From assembly GCA_027575805.1 (NCBI GenBank), contig JANBPU010000056.1:22146-86145 (forward strand): 64,000 bases of DNA, written 5' to 3'. Each line of letters opens with the position of its first letter. Position 1 is the stretch's first letter. The notes beneath the pieces were generated by a model. It did no database searches. It was not told the origin of the DNA and saw only the letters and a program-made list of their open reading frames with translations. Shown piece by piece: positions 23,101-33,887 of this stretch. The translations under genes and the position numbers were made by a program. Source of the stretch: Mycoemilia scoparia (Eukaryota; Kickxellomycota; Kickxellomycetes; Kickxellales; Kickxellaceae).

Positions 23101-25617
23101 CTAATGCGCGGCCGTACCAGAATTCTTGTTACTCATCACGTCAGCTTATGTCTTGAAAAGGCAGGGTGGATTGTGGCCATTTCCAACGGTAAAATCGCAT
23201 TCCAGGGATCACCAGAGGATGTTGCCAAGTCTACTATTCTGACAAAGATTCTCGGTGAAGATAGCGTAAAGAAACTTGAAGGAACGGGTGATGAAGAGCA
23301 ATCAGGTAAAACCAAAAAGTCCGATAACATTGAAGCCAACCTTGACGATGTTGCTAATGGAAAGGCCAAAAATGACGCAGAAAAGACCGAAGACGAGTTC
23401 AATGCTGAAAGAAAGGCAAAGGCTCTGCAAGCTGCAAAAGATAAAGGTGATGATGCTGAATATGCCAGACTTTGCAGTGACGATGCAGACAAGATTGAGG
23501 AGGAAGAGATTAATGCCGGTCACGTCAAGTTGGAGGTATGGTTGACATACTTCAGGGCAATCGGCGGAAAGTGGTTCTGGATAGTTTTCTTGGGCGGTCA
23601 TTCCACTGGAGAACTCTTCCAAATCCTTCAGGACTATTGGATCCGTGTCTGGGTATCTACTAATGAGTCCAGCACTTCATCTTCCCTTGGAATGGCTTCT
23701 GTTGGCCATTTGGCTTTGGCGCCACAGATCCAAGGAATTTATTGGCTAGCAAAGCTACCATTCAATGCTGTTTCCATGTTGGCGAGAGTTACTTTGCCCT
23801 ACGGAGATATCTCTGCTGACATGTCAGAGTCGTCTTATACCCGAGTATCAAGCCCACACACACTCTTTTATTGGTTTGGAATCTACCTGCTTATTGGTAT
23901 AATCTATTCAACGCTTCGCTATGTAACCTGGCTGTACTCTTCGATGGGGTCGATCAGAGCATCGCGCACTCTTCACAGAGATCTTCTATCCAGAGTTGTC
24001 CACGCCACACCCAAGTTTTATGAGACAACGCCGATTGGCCGCATCATCAACAGGTTCTCCAAAGATATGCAGGCCTTGGATGAATGGGGAGCAGACGTTG
24101 TTGGCTGGTGGTTCACCGAAATCCTTAGCACCATTGGCATTTTGATTGTAGTTACATATGTCACGCCAATATTCTTCTTTATCGCCATTGTCATTATGCT
24201 CGTATACCTTGTTGTTACCACACTATACTTAACAACAACCAGGGAGCTCAAGCGTATGGAGTCAAACACACTTTCCCCACTGTTGTCACACTTTGGTGAA
24301 ACCATTCTTGGAGCCACCACGATCAGAGCCTTTGGAAAGCAGGACACCTACATCGAGACTGCCCTTGACCGAATTGATACCAACAACCGTCCATTCTACT
24401 TGGTCTGGGGCGCCAACAGATGGCTGTGTGTATGGGCCGACTTGTCTGGTGCTGTTGTTATTTTCTTGTCTGCTTTGTTGATCGTTTCAGGCATATATGA
24501 CCTTGATGCTGGTTTGGCAGGCTTTTCACTCAGCTATGCCTTGTCATTCTCAGTACACATGTTGTTCTTGGTTCGTGCATATGGACAGATGGAGCTCAAC
24601 ATGAACTCTGTAGAGCGTGTTCGCCAGTACTTCTTCATTGACCAAGAGGCGCCAGGAATAATTCAAGGAAAGAGACCGCCTGCCGATTGGCCCAAGACTG
24701 GCGAGGTAGAAGTTAAAAATCTAACAATTGAGTACAATCCCGGTGAGCCTGTCTTGCGCAACTTGTCATTTAGTGTCAAGGCCGGTGAAAAAATTGGCGT
24801 TGTTGGTCGTACAGGTGCAGGAAAGTCGACCTTGAGTTTGGCATTCCTTAGATTTGTTGAAGCTTCTGCAGGCCAGATACTCTTGGATAACATTGACATC
24901 AGCCAAATTGGCCTTGAAGATCTTCGTAGTAGGGTCACAATTATTCCCCAAGATCCTGTGCTATTCAATGGTACGATCAGATCCAACCTTGATCCATTTA
25001 ATGAACATCCTGACAAGGTCATTTGGGAAACTCTATATCGCACATATCTAGCCATAGAGGCCCAAGAAGAAAGTGAAGAAGCCACAAATAATATCGGCCT
25101 GGATCGGTCTAAAGTCACAGAATCACAAACATCGACTCTCAGAATGCCAACCGCCCCAGTTACGCCCAATGAAGAAGAGCTCAACAAGGACCTCGAGAAG
25201 ACAAGCGTATTCACAACCTTGGACGCTCCCATCCTCGAAAATGGTGACAACCTTTCGCTTGGACAGAGACAGCTTGTCGCTTTGGCCCGCGCTCTTATCC
25301 GTAGCTCCCGCCTTGTTATTATGGATGAGGCCACAGCATCTGTTGACTTCCAAACAGATCATCTCATCCAGACCACAATTAGAGGCAAGGAATTCAGCAA
25401 CTCTACATTGTTCTGTATTGCCCATCGACTTCGTACAATCATGGACTACGATCGTGTGTTGGTTCTAGACAAGGGAAGTATAGTCGAATTTGACACTCCC
25501 TGGAACCTACTCAACAAATCGGAAGGGGGAATATTCAAAGATCTTTGCAAGAGGAGTCAGGAATATAACATACTTTATCAAATAGCCAAAAAGAAAGCCG
25601 AGTCCAATAGTAACTGA
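20148..25617 (+). CDS. ABC transporter, subfamily C (YCF1/MRP type), vacuolar or plasma-membrane conjugate pump
   Basis: Exons 20148-20221 and 20343-25617 give 1782 residues; the small first exon (MFPDSICGPNKSWGW...) joins in phase to VFDSAIPTAY. The order is TMD0, TMD1, NBD1, linker, TMD2, NBD2, as in multidrug-resistance proteins that export glutathione conjugates. NBD1 has Walker A GPTGCGKTS near residue 799, signature LSGGQKQR near 895 and a Walker B LLIDD with Asp where the catalytic Glu would be, a known subfamily C asymmetry. NBD2 has GRTGAGKST near 1512, signature LSLGQRQ near 1662 and a normal IMDEA. A very acidic insertion (KPKDSDNDDDEDIKDGDSDA) interrupts TMD1, and the two linkers are long and Ser/Glu-rich. 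Substrate is unknown. Confidence 0.92.
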
Positions 25618-26011
25618 ACTGTAATAGCCGGCTCTTTGTAATTGATTAATATATATGTGTATTTAAAAAAGACGTCTCCACCCCTTTTAGTTCCTTATTA
25701 TTATTATTATACAATAGTTTTTTATTTTTATTTTATTCATCAACGCTTCAGTCACATGAAATTATTTAAATGGCAAATTCTCTATCAAAAGTGTACGTAC
25801 CAAATTATTCTTCACGTTATTTGCAATTTTTGTCTATAAGTCATACATTTTAAGTTTGTATTGGTGAGACTATATCCTAGTGCACTTTTAGGGGGAGACG
25901 CTGTCAAATGTTCAACCAAATTATTTGTTGGCAATGGTTTGTGCTGATGTTAGAGAAAAAGTAGTAGATGTAGAAAAAGTATCTAAGGCGATTTAGTTAA
26001 AAATCTATCAC
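25618..26011. other. tail-to-tail gap holding a family-2 repeat
   Basis: About 390 bases between the convergent ends of the ABC transporter and INTS7 genes. Most of the centre is the family-2 element at 25771-25907. No gene was seen. Confidence 0.6.
25771..25907. mobile_element. MITE-like element, family 2, copy B
   Basis: About 137 bases sharing with 3141-3268 the interior block ATAAGTCATACATTTTAAG and a right end of the form GTGCACTTTTAGGGGGAGAC. The left end TGGCAAATTCTCTATCAAAAG is a degenerate inverted copy of the right end. It lies within the 3' flank of the ABC transporter gene. Confidence 0.6.
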
Positions 26012-29000
26012 TTATGTGTGAAGAGTAAGTGGGTATGACACATTGGGGCCAATGTGCCAGTCTTGGCCATTCTGATCTATAGCTGAACAGCTTATGTGCA
26101 AATACAAAACAATCTGCGCATCAGCCTGGGTCTTGGCTGCCTTCATTGGCGGCATTGCGATCGAGCACTGGCATTTGAAGTAGCTCTGGTCTTTAATTTC
26201 AGTCACAAACTGGGATGCCCTATGTAAATACTGCTTTCTTTGGATATCGTATTCTTCAGCAGTGTAGTTACCATCGAACCAACTTGACCTATTATAGTTA
26301 CGACTGGTGGCTGCTGTTGCTGCTGCTGGCGTAGGTGAGGTTGCATGATTTGGAAGCGAGTATGCTATCAGATGTCGACGATGGAAACCAATAGTGTCCC
26401 ATCCCCAGGTTTGCCAGGGCCGATCACTTAGCCACGCTGAAATCCGAACTTTTGTCATTGGAGACTGTCCATGGTGTGTGCTTTCTTCGTATAATTGATT
26501 ACGGAGCTCATCGTTTATGGCTTTAGATTGTGGAGTGAAAAGGCCCTCAACTTCAAATGTGAAATCACTGGCACACTTGATTTGTCGTGGTTTGTCTAAC
26601 CCCTCTAGCACCGGGTTCGTTTCAATTTCAAACTGGAGGAATTTGCTAGGATGGAATAGCGACGATCCACATCTCATAGTCAAATCAACACCACCATTAG
26701 GCCCCAATTGTTTCTGTTTCTGATCATGGATGGTGCTGGCATAGCTTGAAAGGATCGAATGTGTGGATTGTAGCCATAGTCTTGTTGCTTGGTCTATAAA
26801 TGGCGAGACATGTAGTAGATACTCACAGATGCTCAAGAGCTCTTTAGAACGTCCTTTCCACATATCATCCTGTATCCGTGATAAAAAGTCCAGTTCTCCA
26901 TTTTGAGTATTGTCTCCATTGCCATCACTCATCAGAGGGGCAGGGGTTAGTAAAAATGTTTTGGACCAGATATGGAAATCCAAAAGCATCGATATTAATG
27001 AACCAGATCTATGGTCGGCAACATCAGTCTGAGCCAGTGTAATCACTGGAGCAAAAATGCTGAAATAGGGATCTAAACCGGTGTTGGACTTCAAATAAAT
27101 TTCGGACTCGGCTAGCTTGCTGATTATAGAAAGCCGTTTAGCATACATTGGTGGGAAATCCAAATTCATCAAGCAGCCAACAATGAACTGTACTTCTGGC
27201 CAAAGACCAAGCGACATTGACAGCAGCATTGTTTGGGTAATTAGCGATGCTGGGGGATATTGCGTGGATTCTTGTTTAGGCTCAAAGTTTTCTGGATCCC
27301 AAATAGTACAAACAGTTTCCCGAACAATCGTGTCAATGGATATTTTTGTATTTTTTTCTGCTTTGGCGATGTTTAAAAGCGCTACCGTCGCTGCCCACCT
27401 GTATCTGGTGTCTATATCGTGTGATTGCGGTTGATGGACAGGATCTTTTAGTGAATTGGGCGATATTAATCGAGAAATGATCTCTTCATAAATGTCTGGC
27501 TTAGGACATGCTATGCAGGTATTAGTGAGACATAATAAAAATGTGTTATATAAATAGAGACATTTGGTGTCCAATGAATCAAGGCAAATATTGACCAGTT
27601 GGGTTAGCTGTTCAACTCTTTTACAGAATTGCCAGCTTCGAGTCATCAGCTTTTTCAGCATATTGCTGACGTATGGTTGTTTTAACTGATCTTCTCTGCC
27701 AGCAGCGATCTGGCAGATATATTTCCAGCAAAGACAAATGGCCTCTACGGTCTTGTCAATCATGGAGTTATTGGCGTGCTTTAGTCCGATAACATTTAGT
27801 ATTTTCATGATAAACAATGTTGTTACAGTGATGTTTCTCAGCGATTCCTGTATATCAGTAGGCCACTGATCGGCATCCGTATCTGAATTGCTCGGTGTGC
27901 TAAGGGATTTATCCACAGCACTATTACTATTATTTATATCAATTTTTGAAAGCTCAAGTACATGGGCATGGACCTTTAATGCCTTTTCCCAAACTAACTC
28001 GATATCAGCAGGCTCGTCGCTTAATCTCCTCATAGTGCAGAGCACATTATAGAATGTAATAAGAGATACAGAAATGCTGGGTCGCGAAAGCTCGGCATCC
28101 ACGAATTCGCCTAATACATCTTTTATCATGGTTTCCCCATACCCAGAGGACAAATCGTCGACATTCGGCCTCCATTGACTCAAAACAAGGGATGCCTTTT
28201 CTTTCAGAATGGGCAAGGTGTCCTTGTTTAGTATGTCAACAAGCAAGCTGACTTGAGATTGGCTGAATTGGTGTTCGTCTGTTGCATCACCAGGATAAAT
28301 CGGAAATGCACTTGGTTCCCTCTTTTGAAGCATTAGTGACGATGCCCAGGTGGTCAATATAGCAGACACCATCTCGATAGATTTCTCGCCATCGTTTATT
28401 AGTCGAAACGAGTATTCTGGCAAATTCTTGCATAATTCTTGAGAAACAGCATTTGCATGACGAAGAGAGTAAATCATGTGCGAACGCACAGTAGTGGGGA
28501 TGCTTTGATCTTGGATTTTGGCCATCAATGTTTCCCATATAACTGACAAGAATTCCGGGTTTACCTTGACGAATTTTTCACTGGTATCCACAACAGCCAT
28601 TAGCTCTAGAGGATCTGTCGAACCATATTGTTTGAGAATCATGTGTTGTGCTTTAAGGCTATGTGAAAATATAACAGCAGCCTCGCCAAGAAATCGTAGA
28701 GAAAGCGTGCGAGCCATAGAGTCATTAGATCCAAATACTCTAATGATTCTTCGAAGCAGTTCATCTGGGCGCAACATTCTTGGTAAATGGTGTTGTATGG
28801 CTTCTACTACTTTGACAACTTCAAACCTGAACATACTTGACTCCACCGATTGAAAAAGGTCGCCGATCTTAAGAAGTGCAGTATTAATAATAGTTTGGAA
28901 TGGGAATTGATCTAACAACTGTGGGATTTGCGTTATAGCCTGAATCTTTAAAGGAATAGGCTTAGATATGCAGTCCGAACTTATGCGGGTTAAAGTCTCT

Positions 29001-29164
29001 ATTGCATAGTCAATTTTTGATGCACCACCAGCAATGTTGCCTAAGTTGCTTCCGTTAGCAGCACCAAGCCCAGCTGACATTTCCCCGGATACACTTGACC
29101 TCCCATTCATGGCTCCTCCATGGCCATATAATGATGTATCTATAGAGCCGATTGACTCCATCAT
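26012..29164 (-). CDS. INTS7: Integrator complex subunit 7-like protein
   Basis: Single-exon gene of 1050 residues; human INTS7 is about 960. The first real ATG is at 29164, since the longer frame opens with GTG. The N-terminal third is a HEAT/ARM-type helical array with family-like text: AIETLTRISSDC, FRFEVVKVVEAIQHHLPRML, DELLRRIIRVFGSNDSMARTLSLRFLG, and VRSHMIYSLRHANA. This matches INTS7, which packs against other subunits in the Integrator complex that cleaves nascent transcripts of RNA polymerase II. The C-terminal domain is weaker but collinear in length. Integrator is widely reported as lost in yeasts and most Dikarya, so its presence helps place the organism. AP-complex large chains were considered, but the N-terminal signature fits INTS7 better. 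Confidence 0.75.
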   Translation of the reverse strand: MMESIGSIDTSLYGHGGAMNGRSSVSGEMSAGLGAANGSNLGNIAGGASKIDYAIETLTRISSDCISKPIPLKIQAITQIPQLLDQFPFQTIINTALLKIGDLFQSVESSMFRFEVVKVVEAIQHHLPRMLRPDELLRRIIRVFGSNDSMARTLSLRFLGEAAVIFSHSLKAQHMILKQYGSTDPLELMAVVDTSEKFVKVNPEFLSVIWETLMAKIQDQSIPTTVRSHMIYSLRHANAVSQELCKNLPEYSFRLINDGEKSIEMVSAILTTWASSLMLQKREPSAFPIYPGDATDEHQFSQSQVSLLVDILNKDTLPILKEKASLVLSQWRPNVDDLSSGYGETMIKDVLGEFVDAELSRPSISVSLITFYNVLCTMRRLSDEPADIELVWEKALKVHAHVLELSKIDINNSNSAVDKSLSTPSNSDTDADQWPTDIQESLRNITVTTLFIMKILNVIGLKHANNSMIDKTVEAICLCWKYICQIAAGREDQLKQPYVSNMLKKLMTRSWQFCKRVEQLTQLVNICLDSLDTKCLYLYNTFLLCLTNTCIACPKPDIYEEIISRLISPNSLKDPVHQPQSHDIDTRYRWAATVALLNIAKAEKNTKISIDTIVRETVCTIWDPENFEPKQESTQYPPASLITQTMLLSMSLGLWPEVQFIVGCLMNLDFPPMYAKRLSIISKLAESEIYLKSNTGLDPYFSIFAPVITLAQTDVADHRSGSLISMLLDFHIWSKTFLLTPAPLMSDGNGDNTQNGELDFLSRIQDDMWKGRSKELLSICEYLLHVSPFIDQATRLWLQSTHSILSSYASTIHDQKQKQLGPNGGVDLTMRCGSSLFHPSKFLQFEIETNPVLEGLDKPRQIKCASDFTFEVEGLFTPQSKAINDELRNQLYEESTHHGQSPMTKVRISAWLSDRPWQTWGWDTIGFHRRHLIAYSLPNHATSPTPAAATAATSRNYNRSSWFDGNYTAEEYDIQRKQYLHRASQFVTEIKDQSYFKCQCSIAMPPMKAAKTQADAQIVLYLHISCSAIDQNGQDWHIGPNVSYPLTLHT

Positions 29165-29537
29165 CACTTTTGAGTTTCTATACTAAGGTTGTGGTTATTT
29201 TTCTATATGATGCCAGCTATGTTTGTTCTGAAATGAAAAAGGATATTCGAGTATTGAAATGCTGTATAGTCCCAAATAACAATGGTGTGTAAAATAGACA
29301 AATTATGGTTTTTAAGTCAGTATAAGTGGTATCATTCAGTTGTTACCCTTGGGCGTTTCAATTAGTCATTTGTAATTCATGAAGATGCCCTAGAGTTAAT
29401 AGAATGTTATGGGTACAGCTACCCATAATCTTGGAACGCATTAAAACAAGTTAAATATTCTAGGAGAAGCTACAAAAAGATCTTTGGCAAATAACAAGAG
29501 CCTTTTATATTGCTTGTTTTAATTTATTTGGTTAAAA
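29165..29537. promoter_or_regulatory. divergent promoter region of INTS7 and YAF9
   Basis: About 370 bases separate the start codons of two divergent nuclear-protein genes. The region is AT-rich. No TATA box or other motif stands out clearly. Confidence 0.5.
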
Positions 29538-30606
29538 ATGAAGGTGAATAAACGCATGAAGGTAAATAAAGAGTTTTAATGACCTTCTACCATCAAACAA
29601 GAATAAAAAACTAGCTATAGCTTAATAAATAACAAATTGGCTTTTGATTAGGGCATAGTAATAAGTAAGCCTATTATTTATGGCAACACCGCGGCAGAGA
29701 TTATAGCACCTCGTGATGAGCATACCCACAAATGGACGGTACTCCTAAAAGGATCAAATGGGCAAGACATTTCTTATTTTATTCATAAAGTCGAAATCAA
29801 ATTGCACGAAACATTCATTGATAGCAACAGAAGTAAGTTACATTTACATGTTAAATTGCCCAAATACACAATATTTGTTAAGTACTAATCACACTATTTA
29901 TTTACAAATAACTTTTTAATGTTTAGTCTTCAAATCAGAGCCATATGAGGTATCGGAGACAGGCTGGGGTGAATTTGAAGTTATTATTAAAATATATTTC
30001 CCACCATTTTCAGGAGAAAAGCCTATATCTATATACCACATGCTTAAGCTCTATCCACCAGAAAACCTATCAAAGAACTGGCCAAAGGGAAAAGCTATCC
30101 AGAACCTATTTTATGAAGAATTGGTAAGATTATCTTTATTGTTTTTGTGTAACTCGTACAGCAATCTCAATCAACAAATATTATGCCACGTAAATCTATC
30201 ACAACTCGTAATTTACTTGTTGTTGTTTTTTGTAGATTTTCAGTGATCCTACTGAAGAGTTTTATGAAGTCCTGACCAACGGATCTTCCACGAAAGACGT
30301 TAAGCCAGAAATTCCATTGAAATCCACAGCACTTGTCCCATTTAGTAATAAGCACACTTGTCTAATACTAGCTATATCAACATTTAAACCAAATTCTTTT
30401 GTGGTTACTAACATCATATTTCAACTGTAATGCACATAGGTATAGAAGCCGAGGCTGATGAAGCAAAATCTCTGGAAAAAGCAATTGCAACCATGAAGAA
30501 AAAGATTTCAGAGTATCGGGAAAAGATGAGTAATGTCGATAAACAAAATTCAATACTAAAGCAAGAAATTGCTACTTTGGAATCCAACTTGCCATCAAAA
30601 AAATGA
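29538..30606 (+). CDS. YAF9: YAF9/GAS41-type YEATS protein, subunit of SWR1 and NuA4 (five exons)
   Basis: Exons 29538-29561, 29652-29832, 29927-30123, 30236-30344 and 30440-30606 join in phase to 225 residues, the size of yeast Yaf9 (226). The first exon encodes only MKVNKRMK and joins to [12 protein letters not shown], the conserved start of the YEATS domain. The domain continues [28 protein letters not shown], then [12 protein letters not shown] and [19 protein letters not shown]. The C-terminus is a coiled coil ([20 protein letters not shown]...[12 protein letters not shown]). Yaf9 reads acylated histone H3 and sits in the SWR1 H2A.Z-exchange and NuA4 acetyltransferase complexes. All exons are short, so the gene shows only as fragments in simple frame scans. 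A gap-free fit of length, phase and motifs makes the model strong. Confidence 0.92.
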
Positions 30607-30933
30607 ATGTTAGTAGCATGTTTTATATTCTATAGCCGTCGTGAATTGTATATTTTAAATTGAAATCAGTTACAAATAAAAAGGATTAGTACAGTAATTG
30701 AATTGAAAGTGAGAATCATCAAATCATTAGAATAATGGATGTGTAATTAAGAAGTGGAAAGATTTGTATTATGAATAAGGTATACTTCGTATACAATATC
30801 AGGTAAGCATTTTGTGATGATCAAAGAACTGGCCTTGGACAGGATTACAAAATCGCTTGGTTTTTTGTTTGTTTTCGTATGTTTTCTCTATTAAGTATTA
30901 TATAGTTGTGTCCTAATGTAGCAGTGGTAATGT

Positions 30934-33887
30934 CTATGTAGATGTTGCTTTGGTAAGGAATGTGCATAGCTGATCCAGCGCTGAGCTATTAAGGGACTCT
31001 ACATCCAACTCATATGTATCATCATCGGCAATCTGCTGCATGGCTTTTTGCGTAATTGGGTCATGTCCCCCATTTTTACTGGCTCCATTCGACTTTGCTG
31101 ACGAAGGTGGAGATTGCTGTAATATTAGTCGGTGCGCCAATGCAACAAACTGGACTACATCATTCTCATCAAGAGTTTGGATTTTGGTATTAAGAATCTC
31201 AAGCTGCATTTCTCTGGACAGGCCAATGATTGGTTTTGCATCTGTAGCCTTTTGTGATCGACCAGCAGAAATGCTGGACGACCTGTTCCTTTTAATGTCA
31301 TCCTTCTGAGTAGGCTGATTGGCTTTGTTTTTTGCAGCATCTGGGGATGTGTCTTGAGCACCCTCATGAGTTGCAGAGGCGTGAGACTCAGTGGATGAAG
31401 ATTTCAATGTCTTTCCTGAACTTGAGCGTAAACCAGAAGATGCAGTTGGTGCAGCTTTTACCCTGTCTGTTGCAGCAGAATTGGCTATAGAGCTAATGCG
31501 AGAAGCACCTCCGCCCGCCTTTTTCTCAGGTGTGCGGTCTTTTTCTCTCTCATTATCCGATCTGTGTGTAGTCGGAGAAATGCGCTTAGTGGTCCTTTTG
31601 GAAGTTGGAGTAGATGATGCTGTGGCGACCTTCCTGATGTCTTCGTTTGCAAGAGGTTTGTCTGGGTTTCTAGAGCGATTCTTTTGCCTATCAGCATTCC
31701 GCTGCTGCTCATGGTCTGTGGCAACCAATGCTGTTGGCTGTGCTTGAGAAGATCTACCTAGACTTTCACTTTTACTAGGAGCAATCTTGGACCGCCGTTT
31801 CATCTTTGGAAGTTTCTTTACTGCATCCTCAACGCTAACATTGTTTGGTGTGTGATTGAGCGGTGGTTCCCTGTTGATTGTTTTAGTGCGTGGAGATGAG
31901 GATACAGCTGATTCTGGTATACTGGCGCCAGCTCCTGCTTGATACTGAGTAGGTGCAAGCTTTGTGGTTTTCCTTGCAGAATTTGGTGTTTGCTGGCGAG
32001 CAGGGAAAATGTTTCTGGGAACTGGTGATGTATTTCGTGGGGACAACGATGAAGAGGAATGTGATGATGGGGAAGGCTTGGTCTCCCTTATTTTGGGAGT
32101 CCTTGAAATGCCACTTGTAGTTGGAATAGCAAGACGACCTTCCTTTGTAGCAATAGGTGAATTCCCATGTAATTTTTTCCTGGAAATCCCATCATTGCCT
32201 GATTGAGGTGGATAAAGTTCCTTGTCAGAAGCCCTGGCTCTGTCTTGGATTCTTTTCTTCTTGATACCAGCATCAGTTGTAGCATTTTTCCTGCTTGATG
32301 GTGGTAATAGTTCTGAAATTGTGAAACCAGAACCATACATAGATATTAGTAGAGGCAAATTATATGGGGATTTATAAATAAAATGATGAAAGTAAATGCT
32401 TACCATCCTTTGTGACATGCTTGCTCCTATCATTCTGCCAAGAGCTTCGCTCTACCAACTCGGTTTTTCTCTTTTTCTTTTGAGAGACAGATACATCGGT
32501 GCTGCTACTTGATACTGAAGATATTGACGCTCTATGTCTACGCTTTTTTCCATCCGTGCTATTGGACGAGACTGGCTCTACCAAGAGGCTATGTTTTGTG
32601 GTACTAGAGGCTGCTTTGGGAGCTGTACCTCTTTTAGTAGTATCTATTTTAGATTTTTGATTGGCAAAATTATTAGAATGCGCTGTGTAAGTATATCTAT
32701 TCTTCAAAAAATTCCTCTTCATAGCAGCAATTGCAGAAGTTGACTTCTTTTTAGATGCACTCCTTGGATTTTGGTTCAATCCAATACTACTATGAGAGTT
32801 ATCTTCTATTCTTGCGCATGTTTCACTTTTAACATATAGTGGCATCGTGATAGCAGATGCGTTAACATTAGCATGAACACCGATGTCAAGATTCTTACCA
32901 GGCAGTTTTCGTTTTAAGGGGCTTTTTGGTTCAGGCAAATTGTCGTTAATAAGAACATCCTTTTGAATATTTTTTGTGTGCGGTCCATAGCTGGTGCGTT
33001 TTGTTTGAGGTTTACGAGCATCGTTTTTGGATGCACCTCCGCTCGATCGCTCGGAACAACTATCTAGCTCGCTAAGGTCGCTCAGATCACTAGAATAATC
33101 ATCCTCGTCTGATGAGGCTGAGTGGTTCATTGTGGATCTTGACCCAACTGTGGATTTTGAAGCGGTGGCAGGCGTCTTTCTTGGCAGTCCCTTACGAGCA
33201 GTAGGGACTGTCTTTCGGCTCACCCTGCTTTTTCGATTCAAAAGCTCTCTTAGTTTGCTTGAGGGGCTATGGAAAGTAATCACTTTCTGCATGACATACT
33301 TTGCATCTGTCTGGAAGTTGAGATCGTGCATTATGACCTCTGGTGGTTGGGAGTCATCTGCCCAATATATCGTAATTTTCATTTCAAATTCACCCCAGCC
33401 CTTTTCTTTAACACCATATGGCGGATGTGTGGTAACTGGACATTGTACATATTCACAACCGCAGGCAGACACACATTTGCAATATCAAGCAAAGAGGCAG
33501 TAGAGACAATAGTGTTAGTACAAAATCTCACACACATGCAGCTAAAAGAGGGAATTCTTTGTTGACAATGAAAGGCGATGGGTTCTTTGGCAGTAGTAAT
33601 ATATGAAAATACAATACCATGACCTTGATGTATAATTAGCATCCAGCCATGGGTAGGGAAGGGAGCGCGGGCTTACCTCTCTGTGGATTTTGAAAAGTAT
33701 CATGAAGATCAAACACTACTCTTTGTATGTAGGGTATGACCGGGTAGAGGTGCTCGTATCCAGGGCGAGCATCCCTTAGGCTGACAGACCAGGCACGTAA
33801 CGGAAACCCTGTTCCATGATCTATACCATGATCAGGATCGAGCTTGTGTTCGGTTTCGATGGCAATTGTGGTTGTCACTTGGGCCAT
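30934..33887 (-). CDS. TAF14/AF9-like YEATS protein with long disordered middle and C-terminal AHD/ET-like domain
   Basis: Exons 33887-33677, 33435-32404 and 32312-30934 join in phase to 873 residues. The YEATS domain occupies about residues 5-115: TTTIAIETEHKL, FPLRAWSVSLRD, IQRVVFDLHDTFQNPQR, then across the first intron HPPYGVKEKGWGEFEMKITIYW and VIMHDLNF. The FP-R-WS and HDLNF text resembles yeast Taf14. About 650 residues of Ser/Lys/Pro-rich disorder follow. The last 100 residues (REMQLEILNTKIQTLDENDVV and YELDVESLNSSALDQLCTFL) resemble the ANC1-homology/ET module of Taf14, AF9 and ENL. Taf14 itself is only 244 residues, so this is an AF9/ENL-like size with a Taf14-like reader. It would act in TFIID, TFIIF or remodeler complexes. 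It is convergent with YAF9. Confidence 0.85.

Noticed and set aside
24663..25334. 223-residue minus-strand open frame
   Set aside because: Antisense to NBD2 of the ABC transporter, whose Walker and signature motifs are intact.
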